Below, piece by piece: positions 21,096 through 30,623 of a stretch of 64,000 bases of DNA. The position numbers were made by a program, and so were the translations under genes. Below the pieces are notes generated by a model. That model saw only the letters and a list, made by a program, of their open reading frames with translations, was not told where the DNA came from and searched no databases. Source of the DNA: Microthyrium microscopicum (Eukaryota > Ascomycota > Dothideomycetes > Microthyriales > Microthyriaceae); the NCBI GenBank assembly GCA_010405405.1, contig MU004246.1, positions 434,001 through 498,000 on the forward strand. Reading direction: 5' to 3'. The number at the start of each line of letters is the position of its first letter. The first letter of the stretch is position 1.

Positions 21096-22781
21096 ATGTC
21101 TGACCACACAGAAGATCACCTTCTCCGTCGTTCTTCTTTAGCAAGTAGTTCGTCTTCTCATGATGGCCAGGATTTCAACTATGGCCCAAACGTCAAACTT
21201 CTTTCTGCTTATCCACATACGCACTTCCTTCACACAGTGCTCAGGAGAATCACATTTCCTTTCCAAATATGTTTTCGCACACAAAACAGCCGCGGATATT
21301 CAATCTCGTCCCACACACCAACTTCACTTACACTGCTGTTTAAAAGCCTGAGCTGGATCTTCGCCTTTTTGGTTGCTCTTTCAATACTGAGGGGTATCCT
21401 TTTTCCGTCTTACGCCAATCCTCCACCGCATTATAGACTGCTTAATGAAGCTATCAGTAGCTCATCTTACGAAGGACGGGGCAACATCAAGGGCGAGAGT
21501 GTCTTCATCGCTGCGAACATAATACAAGAGGATTTAATTAAAGGACAATGGGGCTTGTCTCTTCTAGAGTTAGTCCACCTACTCGGCCCAGAGAATGTTT
21601 TTGTCAGCATATATGAAAACGATAGCGGCCCAGGGACAGCAGCTGCTCTTGAAGAGCTAAAGGCCAAGCTCCCATGTAAGTACATGCTCATCAACTTCGA
21701 TATCGTGGCCTACGTAAGTACCTAGCTGATTATATTAGGTGACTTTTCTATTGTTACCAATGCCCACGTCTCGCTTGACAATTACCCAAAAGTATACTTA
21801 CCAAATGGCAACGCACGTGTCAAGCGCCTTGCCTATCTTTCAGACCTTCGAAACCGACTGCTGTGGCCTTTAGAACATCCAGAAAGTCACATTGGCGCTC
21901 AAATCAACCATACATCGACCAGCTTCAACCGCATCCTCTTCCTGAATGATGTTTATTTCAGCCCTATAGATGCCATACATCTGCTTTTCTCAACGAACGA
22001 AGCTAATTACAGTATCGCATGCGCTGCTGACTTCATTTCTTCGGTCATGTTCTACGATACTTTTGTTGTTCGAGACAATGAAGGCTATGGGATGGGATTC
22101 ATGTTCTTTCCGTGGTTCACATCCCAGGGCCTCAGCCGCGGTGATGTTCTTGCTGAGAGCGATGCCGTTCGAGTCCGCAGCTGTTGGGGAGGAATGGCTT
22201 CGTACGACGCCACGCCTTTTCTCACACCCGATGCTATGCACAGCGCGACATCACACTACCCGTCAATTAATGGAACAACGCTGCAACCATTGCGATTCAG
22301 GCATGACCCTGAAGTCTTCTGGGAGTCGGCCGAATGCTGTCTAATCAACGCCGACTTTGCGCATCGCGAACCGAGCGCGACGAGTCGTATCTTCCTCAAC
22401 CCTTACATCCGCGTAGCTTACACCGCTAGAAGCTGGTACTGGCTATCAACCATCCGCCGTTTTGAACGTTCTTTTGCGATTTTGCAGTATGTTGTCAGCG
22501 CGATCGGCTACCCTGAATACAACGCCCGACGGACTGAACGGCCAGGACATCCTAGCACGCAACGCCGATGGCTCTACACAGATGCGAGCCTCAATGGGGA
22601 GGAGCTCGGAAGAGCCAGCCTTGAGCATGCTGAAAAAATAGTGGGAAAATGGGTAGATAAGAAGGAGATAGCGCAGCCAGGTGGCTTCTGTGGTCAGAAA
22701 CGACTGTTTGTTATGAAGCCAAATCTCGAGGAGACAAATAAACAAGGGAGTCGTAATTGGGAACAAATAGCTGTACCATAA
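21096..22781 (+). CDS. CAP59/CMT1-type mannosyltransferase, type II membrane protein
   Basis: Two exons (21096-21675 and 21739-22781, 63-base intron) give 540 residues. A Ser-rich cytosolic N-terminus leads to one membrane anchor (LSWIFAFLVALSILRGILF, about residues 86-104), so the enzyme probably faces the Golgi lumen. The catalytic region begins at SVFIAANIIQEDLIKGQWG and runs through VFVSIYENDSGPGT, the spliced AKLPCDFSIVTNAHVSL, and the family hallmark RILFLNDVYFSPIDAIHLL (Asp for metal and nucleotide-sugar binding). GYGMGFMFFPWF and SCWGGMASYDA follow. In Cryptococcus, relatives (CMT1, CAP59) make or export alpha-1,3-mannose polymers; in ascomycetes they are widespread and the acceptor is unknown. 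The gene looks complete. Confidence 0.9.
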
Positions 22782-24473
22782 ATATACGATGGTATTCAAA
22801 TGAATCGTGTGTTTGAGGCTCAATGTCATCTATACGCCCGCCTCCATTTAATTCTGTCGGCCTCATCCCAGTGAGCTACTGCTGTTCTAGCATTGCGCTT
22901 AGAGCAATGGCTTCTGTCCCCATCTGCTTCTTGACCCATGCGCTAGTAAGCTCTGTGAGGAACCGCATTTCGGTTGCTATAGCAGGTGGTAGGACTCAGC
23001 CTCACCTTCAATTTGCCATCACGAACAGCGTTGGTTTAGTATATCGATTTATGACCAAATCAATATTGTATGGCAGAGATTGAGAGACTGAAATCTGTCC
23101 CCATAGTTTAAATCAAAAGGCATATATGAGTTGTTTGTACTGCGACCACAAGTTTAAACTCTTTTTAGGTATCAACGATCAAATCATGAAGGTTCAACTG
23201 ATCTGAAAGACTCAAGGTACCATATCGAAAGCATACTATTTGCAACTAAAGGTGCTGTACTGAGATTTTTCTTCGCAATCAGCATGCAAAGTCTGTTTCG
23301 AGAAGGGCTTGATGTCAAGGTGCTACGCCTCAATTTAATACTAATTGTAAACCTTTAGAGTAGATCAACTATCAGGAAGGGGCACGAAACTTTAAATTCT
23401 AGCAAGAGTCAATTCTACCTAGATAAGGAAAGCAGCCGCCGCAGTTTGCCTCTTTCATGTCGAAAATGATTCACCTGTAGCATTTGGTTTGTTGCAAGCG
23501 CCCAGAGTGCTGAGGCGGTTTCAAACGATGATCGAGCATGACATGCTTTTTTGCATCTACGCTCAGGCATGGTTAGGAAGGATCAAACACAGGCTAACTG
23601 CTACCAACTCCCGAAAGGATATAATTGGCTCGTGATTGTAGGTCGACAGGATATCATGTCTGTTATTCAATCCTCAGTTCGCTGCGACCTTACACATGCT
23701 GATGTATTGGCTACACTCTAATGCTTGAAACTACTGTGCTTCGAGCGTAAAAGGGGCGAGGATTCAAGGAAAGGTTACTAACAACCTTTGGTCAGTTTGT
23801 CCTACATTATACAAATCAGTCCGAGTAAAACTACGGATTGAGGACGACTGTCATATATTGTTGGTTTTAGCTAGAGATCATCGGCGGCTAACAAGGTGTC
23901 TGGACTAAACGCTACATCATCGCGCCTCTAACGGTCTAACCTGTGCCGCAAATTACCAGATGACTACCTACCTTGTACCCAAGTCAGTGCCTGCCAGTAA
24001 ACACAACGGAAGGTAGCTGACAGAATTCTGGACAAGAAGCCTTCATGTCGTAGGTCTATCCAATGTCTCTTGATACGACGAAGGATCATTTGCCATGAAT
24101 CAGTTAGTGTCAGCCTGGCCTGTTTAATCATCGTGGTAGGCCGCGGTAGTACACTATCAATACTTTTACGCATTCCAGCGAGTTAGTTATGCTTGCGAAG
24201 TTCTTGATGTTTCTCTCTAATTCTATAACGACAGTCATCGGATGATATTAATCTCAGCGGCGCAGGTTGTCCTCTAAGCCTTGTACGCGCTGTTTCTATT
24301 TGTGTGTCTTGAGACCCGACTATTACAAGTATTAAGTGTGTGGCTTGAGCAATGATAGCAATGATCAGACCAGAGGCATTACCCACCATTCCACTAATCA
24401 TCTTTCAATATATTCAATACCAGAGCGCTCAATGTGTTCTTGGTACAGTGACACAGCTCCAAGATATACAATA
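22782..24473. other. Long intergenic stretch, no supported gene
   Basis: This 1.7 kb shows only short open frames. Two minus-strand frames (24401-24183 and 24173-23964) lie end to end, and the first has a hydrophobic start, but I found no good start context or splice joins. A decayed gene is possible but not shown. No tRNA or repeat is recognised. Confidence 0.45.
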
Positions 24474-24923
24474 ATGACAGACCAACAGATTTCAAGCCTC
24501 ATCACAACAGGAAATCACAACGAAGATGATTCCCGGCCGCCGAAAGCCATGGACTATCGCAACAAAGCTTTACCGGCTCTCCCTAAAGTCCCAGATCGCG
24601 CCCCCGAGCCAGCATTCAGATTCAAACATCATTATCAAGAGAGTCAGCACTCGTGTGCATCGAGTTCTCTCGAATCTTTCCTTCTCTCATCATTGAGGTG
24701 TCAGCTTGCCGAAAGTCAGGAAATGCTCGCCTTAGAAAAACGCCGACGAATGGATGCCGAACACGCCATATCAACAAATACAGCTGAATGCAGTAATATC
24801 GAAACCGTGTACAGAGTATGCTGGACTCAACTTGTAGCCGCACAAATGGATAATATACGACTGCGAAGTATCTTGGCGATTCAATTAGAAGTAAGTCGCC
24901 GGTTCAAAGATAAAAATCAGTGA
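24474..24923 (+). CDS. Small coiled-coil protein, unrecognised
   Basis: The frame from ATG 24474 encodes 149 residues; an earlier ATG at 24432 would add 14. It has a polar N-terminus with a Pro-rich KALPALPKVPDRAP motif that could bind an SH3-like domain. A helical, charged stretch from ~75 to the end (LAESQEMLALEKRRRMDAEH, then DNIRLRSILAIQLEVSRRFK) is likely to form a coiled coil. I know no family for it. The gene is intronless, and a TA-rich patch follows downstream at 25130-25262. It may be lineage specific. Confidence 0.5.
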   Translation: MTDQQISSLITTGNHNEDDSRPPKAMDYRNKALPALPKVPDRAPEPAFRFKHHYQESQHSCASSSLESFLLSSLRCQLAESQEMLALEKRRRMDAEHAISTNTAECSNIETVYRVCWTQLVAAQMDNIRLRSILAIQLEVSRRFKDKNQ

Positions 24924-25769
24924 AGGCTCACATTTACCAGAGTACAAACAGTTTTCAGGCTGACTCGAATTTTTCATCGTCATTCGAGAATGATCAAAGG
25001 GTGGCATCCACGTACATGCGAGCGATTCTACATACTTTACGAAAAACATGGTCTACATTCACTACTTGTACTCAGCGAAATTGGACTTCTATGAACCATC
25101 TCTAACAATAATGCTATTACTATAGACAATGGGTTGCGATTTACGTGCTTAGGTTAATACTAGACTAATAGAGTTCTCTTAATAGAATATATTTTTAGCG
25201 CTTACTTCATCCGTAATTATAATCTTAGAGTATAATAAGGTATATTTAAAACTTTATAGCAGAGATTGGTTATCGCTGCGGCCAGTTTAGCGGACGCGAT
25301 GGGATACCTTAACTTCAGGACTGGCCACCTATTTCGAAAAACACCTGTGTACCCAGGCACGCCAGGTACTTGACAGCCTAGAGGTATCGACGTGTCGTAA
25401 TCTCCAGAACTGTCCGCAAAGGAGTAATACCCAACTACCTAGCCGCCCTCTAGATCCTCCCAAGAACCAATGCCCATCCCCAAACCACACCAAGCTCCGA
25501 AAACAACCGCCAACCTCAACAACCTGACCCAACCAGGCAAGTCCTCACCATCCCTACCAACAATCCCTGCGAGCAGGCTAAGCTCAAGGAAGGTGAGTAA
25601 GTCGCCAGGTGACCAAGTAGTAGTGGGGGAAGGAGTATATAAACATCCAACTGCGGGGCTTTGGACCCTTTATCCTTCTCCACAAACAACATCTTGATCC
25701 ACAACTTTCATAACAAACTGCAACTACGAGCTTTCCAACGTACTACAATATCAATCACAAACAGAAATC
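24924..25769. other. Intergenic, includes small AT-rich patch and promoter
   Basis: At 25130-25262 the DNA turns strongly TA-rich, with words like those of the 19.9-20.6 kb relic (TATAATAAGGTATATTTAAAAC). It is probably a small RIP-type remnant. From ~25440 the plus strand is C-rich, then comes the TATA box of the mini-gene. No gene is seen. Confidence 0.5.
25636..25643 (+). promoter_or_regulatory. TATA box of the Cys-rich mini-gene
   Basis: A perfect TATATAAA lies 134 bases before the ATG at 25770, followed by a C- and A-rich leader (CATCCAACTGCGGGG... then CACAACTTTCATAACAAACTG). This suggests strong regulated transcription and supports the tiny ORF as a real gene. Confidence 0.6.
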
Positions 25770-25906
25770 ATGGGTCACACTTCTTGCCCAAAGTGCTCCG
25801 CTGCCATTGGTGATGACAGCAAGACTTGCGGATCTTGCGGAGCTGTACGTGGTAGAGACACGATAAGAAATAACTCGCTAATCAATTGTAGACCTGCCCA
25901 CAGTAG
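25770..25906 (+). CDS. 29-residue Cys-rich mini-protein (metallothionein- or zinc-ribbon-like)
   Basis: Two exons (25770-25844 and 25892-25906) join in phase 0 across a 47-base intron with donor GTACGT, branch GCTAATC and acceptor TAG. The product has 29 residues beginning MGHTSCPKCSAAIG and ending CGATCPQ. It has five Cys: C6 and C9 as CPKC, C20 and C23 as CGSC, and C27. Two CxxC knuckles 11 residues apart are enough to hold one zinc ion, like a minimal zinc ribbon; fungal metallothioneins are of similar size but normally have seven Cys. The intron splits off only four codons, yet without it translation would run past CGA into Val-Arg-Gly. It would be missed by any length-filtered gene finder. 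Role in metal storage or redox is inference. Confidence 0.7.
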
Positions 25907-26253
25907 ATTCGTTGTTTGAGCTACTCTACTTCATGAACGGAAGATGTTGAAAGGTCGAGGGCGAAAACGGCAATGATATTCACTGAACAACGAAATATGT
26001 AATGACAATAATACATTCATTTCACTACTGGTACTGAGCCGAATACTAAAGACAGATAACTCGTCAGTCCGACGACTGTGATAATCGCGCGCATACTTTG
26101 TAAACAATACATAAGTGTCGCTGATAAGCCCAACACTTGATAAAAGAACGCCAGGCTGCCACAGCCATTCCCAGGGGTAGTTTGCCGATTGCCATAAACG
26201 CCTTGCGAAAGCATATTTTTGTACACCGGTGATTGATACTCTTGACTCATCTT
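25907..26253. other. Gap with one doubtful minus-strand frame
   Basis: This is the 3' flank of the mini-gene. A 77-codon minus-strand frame (26250-26017) starts three bases after the stop of the next gene and is fairly hydrophobic, but it has no sign of being translated. Confidence 0.4.
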
Positions 26254-26856
26254 TTATCGTTTAACCCTTTTGACGGTGCTCGTTGCTCCGGTCCTGGTGC
26301 CCAGTCTTCTTCGTCTCTCGCACATTAACCATTTGTATTCTCTTGCGGTCATCTTCGTGTCATTACGCCAGGTAAAATCCTTGGGTTTTTCAGTACCAGG
26401 CCGGAGCGGTGCGGACGGATCCATCGGTAAGTGATAGGTAGTCTTGAAAGGAACTGATTGGACTTTCGGCAGCGCAAAGGGACGCGGTGGATCAGCTGTG
26501 AAAAATGGCTCTGTAACTAATAGATCAGAAACAGGCTGTTGGGCTGGACTCGACTCGGCTTCGATCTGCTTGAGCTTCGGACTTGCGGGATGGTAAGCTG
26601 ATGGCATGCTTAGGGGATCCAGATCGACTATCATCTGTGAGTATGGCCCCAGTGCCATATCTGATTCCGGGGACACATCTGATTCCAATGTCATATCTGA
26701 TTCCAGTGTCATGTGTTTTTGCAATCCCATGTCCGATTTCAGTGCATTGTTCGAAACCAGCGCGAAGTCCGATTGCATCGCCATGCCAGATTGCGGTGCC
26801 AGGTCTGCTCCCAGTGCCGTAATTGCTTCCGATGCCACATCTGATTCCGGCGCCAT
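26254..26856 (-). CDS. Unrecognised basic-tailed protein with acidic repeat N-terminus
   Basis: From the ATG at 26856 the frame gives 200 residues. It stays open upstream to about 26990, through an 18-bp minisatellite that keeps the same frame, so the true start may be in an unseen upstream exon: an in-frame stop near 26990 is itself a possible TAG acceptor. The N-terminal part repeats xLxSDx hexamers (for example MTLESDMTLESDV). The C-terminal third looks like a conserved domain: FALPKVQSVPFKTTYHLP, then KPKDFTWRNDTKMTAREYKW, ending in a very basic RERRRRLG...VKRVKR tail that could be a nuclear signal (first residues written approximately). It follows SPT20 on the same strand at ~200 bases. 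The function is unknown, and the opposite strand is also open here, so some doubt remains. Confidence 0.5.
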   Translation of the reverse strand: MAPESDVASEAITALGADLAPQSGMAMQSDFALVSNNALKSDMGLQKHMTLESDMTLESDVSPESDMALGPYSQMIVDLDPLSMPSAYHPASPKLKQIEAESSPAQQPVSDLLVTEPFFTADPPRPFALPKVQSVPFKTTYHLPMDPSAPLRPGTEKPKDFTWRNDTKMTAREYKWLMCERRRRLGTRTGATSTVKRVKR

Positions 26857-26950
26857 GTCTGAGTCCCATTCAATGTCTGAGTCCCATACAATGTCTGAGT
26901 TCCATGCCACGTCTGAGTCCAATGCCACGTCTGAGTCCAATGCCAGGTCT
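26843..26950. repeat. 18-bp tandem minisatellite, six units
   Basis: Six units of 18 bases lie head to tail, with form GAGTCC(A/C)ATxC(C/A)A(C/T)GTCT on the plus strand and one or more decayed units on each side (to ~26968, and again at 26655-26712). On the minus strand each unit encodes a hexapeptide ending Ser-Asp-Val/Ile/Met. Differences between units mostly keep the Ser-Asp, hinting at selection on the protein. Confidence 0.85.
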
Positions 26951-27060
26951 ACTTCCAATGCCAGATCGTTATTAAGCCGCTCGTCCTACGAGTCCATGCA
27001 TAAGCACAAGTCATCAATCTTCCCTGTCTCCAGCGACTTGTCAAAGCTGAGCTGTGTGTT

Positions 27061-30039
27061 CTACATGCCCATACCATGCTGGCCGCCCTGCATGCCAGGT
27101 TGACCAGGTTGACCCATCTGCGGCTGCATTCCCATAGGCATACCATTCTGCATGCCATTTTGCATGTTCATTTGCTGCTGTAACTGCTGTTGTTGCATGG
27201 GGTTAAGGCCCTGCATGCCCATTCCATTGGGCATACCGTTCTGCATGCCATTCTGCTGCTGTTGCTGTTGTGCTAGCTGCTGTTGCTGTTGCATGGCCAT
27301 CATTCTTTGGCGAGCTTGCACCTGGTTCATTTGGCCACTTAGCTGTTGAGCGTACTGCATGGCAAGAGCATTGTTCGGGTGCATGGCCATATTATTTCCA
27401 GGCAGACCGGCGGTGCTCATCTGCATCCCCTGCTGCTGAGGTTGTTGGGAGACCTGTTGTTGCTGTTGCTGTCGGGCAAGTTGTTGTTGCTGCTGACCTT
27501 GCATAATCGCTTGAGCGCGTTTGATACTCGATACGGTGTTTTGCCACGTGACATTAACTTGGTTCAGAAACCCATTGTACTGCTGGTTCATTATACGCTG
27601 CTCGTTTTCATTGAAACTGCGCTGCTGATTAGGTGGGCAATTCTGAACGCCGCCAAATTGCGAATAGAACGTCGCTTGTCGGTCTTGAGCACCGTTCTTG
27701 GCGTTGTGATCTAGCTCCTTAAACTTGTTGATGAGGTTAATAACCAATTGAGCAAGCTGTGCGTTGTTGTTGGTACGCGCTTGCAGCTGCAATCTGGACA
27801 ATAATTGCGTGCATTGCTGAGCTGCTGACCCTTGTGGATTAGCCATATTGGGTTGCTGGCCTGGCTGCATATTTTGCTGTTGCTGTTGCTGCATGTTTCT
27901 TGCATTTTGTTGAGCTTGCATCTGTTGCAAAATTTGCAATTGTTGTTGTTGTGACATCTGTGCCATTCCTGGAATTTGCTGCTGCATTTGTTGAAGGTTT
28001 TGCAAATTCATTTGCCCATTGACCATCATATTACGTTGAAGCTGACGTTGATAGAGCATGCGCTGTTGATCTGGGGTCAATTGCTGTTGCTGAGGATTCT
28101 GACTGGGCGTCATCATCATAGGCGTGGACTGCATCTGGCCAGGAATTGGGCTGCTTTGCATTCTAGGCTGAGGTGTCATGCGTTGATTTGGACCTACGTT
28201 GACCATGCGAGGAGTATTATGCATTTGTGGCGTTTGGGCAGCACTAGGCGGCATTTGACCAGGTTGCTGGCTCATAGTACGAACCATCCCCATATTAGGA
28301 TGCTGGGCTTGCATTCCAGGACTTCCGGCGCCGGAGTTGGAGAGAGTGGGAATCATGGCAGCACTAGACATAGACATTGCCATGGTTGTGCCATCCATCG
28401 AAGGTGACCCAGCCATCGGGGTGTTGTGACGAACGATCGGCGACATTTGAATAGCAGAAGCTTGGGGCATTTGTTGGTTCATAGGTCCGGTGGATATCGG
28501 TGTCTGTTGCGGAATAGGTGACATGCCATTCATACCATTCATCTGTGCATTTTGATGGGAGCCTTGGGAGTTCTGAGCTTGCTTCATCTCTTGAAGTTTT
28601 GCTTGCTGGGCCGCCGCCTGCTGTTGCCTCATATTTTCCAGGTGTGCTTGTTGTTTTGCCTTGTGCTCCTGCATCATTTTCTGCTTTGACGCCTGGAGCA
28701 GCTGGTGATCTCGTTCCTTCTTCTTTTGTTCCTCCGCAGCCTGCTGGGCTTTGGCCTGTTGTGATTTGATTTCAGCCTCTTTGAGTTCCTTTTCATGTTT
28801 CGCTGATTCCGCTTTGGCCCTAATTTGTTCAAGAGTCTTGAAACGTTTGAAGGTAAACTCTGAATTGGCTTGGCCATCGGTATTAGCATTGGCTTGCCCA
28901 GAAGTACTGGTGATGATGGCCATTTGCCGATCGTCGTAATTGAGCAGAAACTTTTCTTCCTGCGCGGCTTCCGCTTCCTCGGCAGCGACCTCTGCAATAG
29001 TTCTCTTACGAGTCTTGGGCTTCGCTCGAGGAGCATCGTGATTAGGAGACCGTAACTTGTCCATGATAGCTTGCGAATGTGCAAAGTCCTTGGCTGGTTC
29101 GAGATGGAGAACTGGGTTTTGAGCCAACAAGACCTGTGCTTCAAAGTCTTTGACGCTTGATTCATCTAGAAGCATACGGGGCTTTTTATTCGGGTTTGGC
29201 CGATGTGAGTTAATGGGAGTGGATGGGACGGATGCTAAAGGTGTTGGTGGATGTGGCAATCCAGAATCTGAGCCAATGCGCTTATGCATTGCGGCATCGT
29301 CATAGGGAGTCGTAGCTAATATTCGGATTTCGGCCTGAAGAGTCAACGGGGTATCGAATAGGACCGTGAGGTAGACTGTAGGTCCTTTAGTCTGAGATTT
29401 TGACGCGGAGGCTGGCTGGTTTGGTGCTGGCATGCTTTCCTTGACGGCCTCTACCGCACCACTAGCTCCATTGGTTTTGTTCTTGTCATCTCGGGCGAGT
29501 TTTGCCATGAGTTCAGACGACTTCAAGTAAGCAGACGGCGTGATATGCTCGTTCCAGTTGTGTATCGAGAATGGATGAGTGGAGGTCGCTCCAACCTGAT
29601 TGGTAGAGGCATTGGGAGCGGAATTTGAGGAGTTTCTGTGGTTGTGGATTTGAACAATAAGACAGCCGTCATAGAACGGTGTATCGGAGCCAAAGAACTC
29701 TTCGACAAGATCATGAGGAATAGTCTTTTCCTTGAAATGCTTCAAGAAAGACTTGCCAGCCGCCGAAGAATATGGGAAGTTGCCATCTTGTTGATCGAAT
29801 CGGAAATAGGTTGAATGCATATGAATAATCAAAGAAGGTGGGTATCCTCGGAACTTCTTCAAGATGTGTTCAGCGGTGCGAACCAGCGGTGCAGGCTCCT
29901 GAGATCTTGGGGGAAATTCGGCCTCAACAGTCTTCGCCCGGGTCACTATGCCCAGACCGGCTCTGTTGGCGGCATCCCGACGTTGACGGAGCGCTCCAAT
30001 AGAGGCCTGACGAACGGGCGCAACAATACCACCAGACAT
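27061..30039 (-). CDS. SPT20: SAGA complex subunit Spt20
   Basis: A single exon encodes 992 residues. The Spt20 domain lies at about residues 50-240: TAEHILKKFRGYPPSLIIHM, TYFRFDQQDGNFPY, IPHDLVEEFF and the signature DTPFYDGCLIVQIHNHRN. Spt20 holds the SAGA histone acetyltransferase/co-activator complex together and is nuclear. A PNKKPRMLL motif at ~285 and RAKPKTRKRTIAEV at ~345 may be nuclear signals. From ~400 to the end the protein is a Gln/Met/Asn-rich low-complexity tail with a helical KAESAKHEKELKEAEIKSQQ segment. One conserved-looking island near 770-850 holds QLLSRLQLQARTNNNAQLAQ and NEQRIMNQQYNGFLNQVNVT. Long frames on the other strand are shadows of the CAG-like repeats. It is divergent from SAM50. 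Confidence 0.93.
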   Translation of the reverse strand: MSGGIVAPVRQASIGALRQRRDAANRAGLGIVTRAKTVEAEFPPRSQEPAPLVRTAEHILKKFRGYPPSLIIHMHSTYFRFDQQDGNFPYSSAAGKSFLKHFKEKTIPHDLVEEFFGSDTPFYDGCLIVQIHNHRNSSNSAPNASTNQVGATSTHPFSIHNWNEHITPSAYLKSSELMAKLARDDKNKTNGASGAVEAVKESMPAPNQPASASKSQTKGPTVYLTVLFDTPLTLQAEIRILATTPYDDAAMHKRIGSDSGLPHPPTPLASVPSTPINSHRPNPNKKPRMLLDESSVKDFEAQVLLAQNPVLHLEPAKDFAHSQAIMDKLRSPNHDAPRAKPKTRKRTIAEVAAEEAEAAQEEKFLLNYDDRQMAIITSTSGQANANTDGQANSEFTFKRFKTLEQIRAKAESAKHEKELKEAEIKSQQAKAQQAAEEQKKKERDHQLLQASKQKMMQEHKAKQQAHLENMRQQQAAAQQAKLQEMKQAQNSQGSHQNAQMNGMNGMSPIPQQTPISTGPMNQQMPQASAIQMSPIVRHNTPMAGSPSMDGTTMAMSMSSAAMIPTLSNSGAGSPGMQAQHPNMGMVRTMSQQPGQMPPSAAQTPQMHNTPRMVNVGPNQRMTPQPRMQSSPIPGQMQSTPMMMTPSQNPQQQQLTPDQQRMLYQRQLQRNMMVNGQMNLQNLQQMQQQIPGMAQMSQQQQLQILQQMQAQQNARNMQQQQQQNMQPGQQPNMANPQGSAAQQCTQLLSRLQLQARTNNNAQLAQLVINLINKFKELDHNAKNGAQDRQATFYSQFGGVQNCPPNQQRSFNENEQRIMNQQYNGFLNQVNVTWQNTVSSIKRAQAIMQGQQQQQLARQQQQQQVSQQPQQQGMQMSTAGLPGNNMAMHPNNALAMQYAQQLSGQMNQVQARQRMMAMQQQQQLAQQQQQQNGMQNGMPNGMGMQGLNPMQQQQLQQQMNMQNGMQNGMPMGMQPQMGQPGQPGMQGGQHGMGM

Positions 30040-30623
30040 GGTGAAAGCAGGCGCTTCTTGTAAAGTGAATGATGGGGCAATAGCGATGTAACGAAGAGTG
30101 TTGGCGCTTCAGCGCAAGAAGCGCAATGTTGGATGGGAGTGGGGCTACCGCAGTGGTGTAGTCATGTCGCACGTGGAAGCAAACAAAGGGCGAAGTTGTA
30201 GTGCGATGGGAGCGATGGGCGATACGTAGATGTCGTATCCAAGAGTGTAGAGCGATCGGGAGTTGTCTGTTGATGAAGAAGAGAAATAAGGATGAATTTG
30301 ATGTCGCGATGTCTGGGGTAGACGGTAGAGAATAGAGATGAAGATGGACTTGGAGATGACAGAGGAGACAGGGTTGAGTGTGTGAGGTGGAGCGATCGAA
30401 CCATGGTTGAGCACATATTGTCTAAATGGGACTAGTGCGTACTACTAAGCGTCGTTTTGTGGTATTACTCTGGGTTAGGGTACCAAGCTCTTGGAAGCTC
30501 AAACTCCATCATCCGTACCAAGATTGACAATTTAAAGTTGATATCTCACCCCAATCCCGCAATTATCTTCCCTCGTGGTCTTCGGCGCCAATTCGTGGCC
30601 AGCACCACTCCCAGCCAGCTTCA
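30040..30623. promoter_or_regulatory. Divergent promoter region, SPT20 / SAM50
   Basis: The start codons are 584 bases apart and point away from each other, so both promoters must lie here. Small minus-strand frames at 30162-30416 are in the SPT20 leader and could act as upstream ORFs. No TATA box is obvious, as usual for housekeeping genes. Confidence 0.5.

Noticed and set aside
23964-24401. Two minus-strand frames end to end, the first with a hydrophobic start
   Set aside because: No good splice sites connect them and neither resembles a known protein; a decayed gene is possible but not shown.
26017-26250. 77-codon hydrophobic minus-strand frame directly after the stop of the 26254 gene
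   Set aside because: Eukaryotic messages are not normally polycistronic, no splice join was found, and the hydrophobicity alone is weak evidence.
26606-27103. Ser-rich plus-strand frame of 165 codons over the minisatellite
   Set aside because: The minus-strand frame has a conserved-looking C-terminal domain; an 18-bp repeat without stops opens both strands automatically.
27346-28769. Leu- and Cys-rich plus-strand frames
   Set aside because: They are antisense readings of the Gln-rich SPT20 tail (CAG/CAA repeats read as CTG/TTG).
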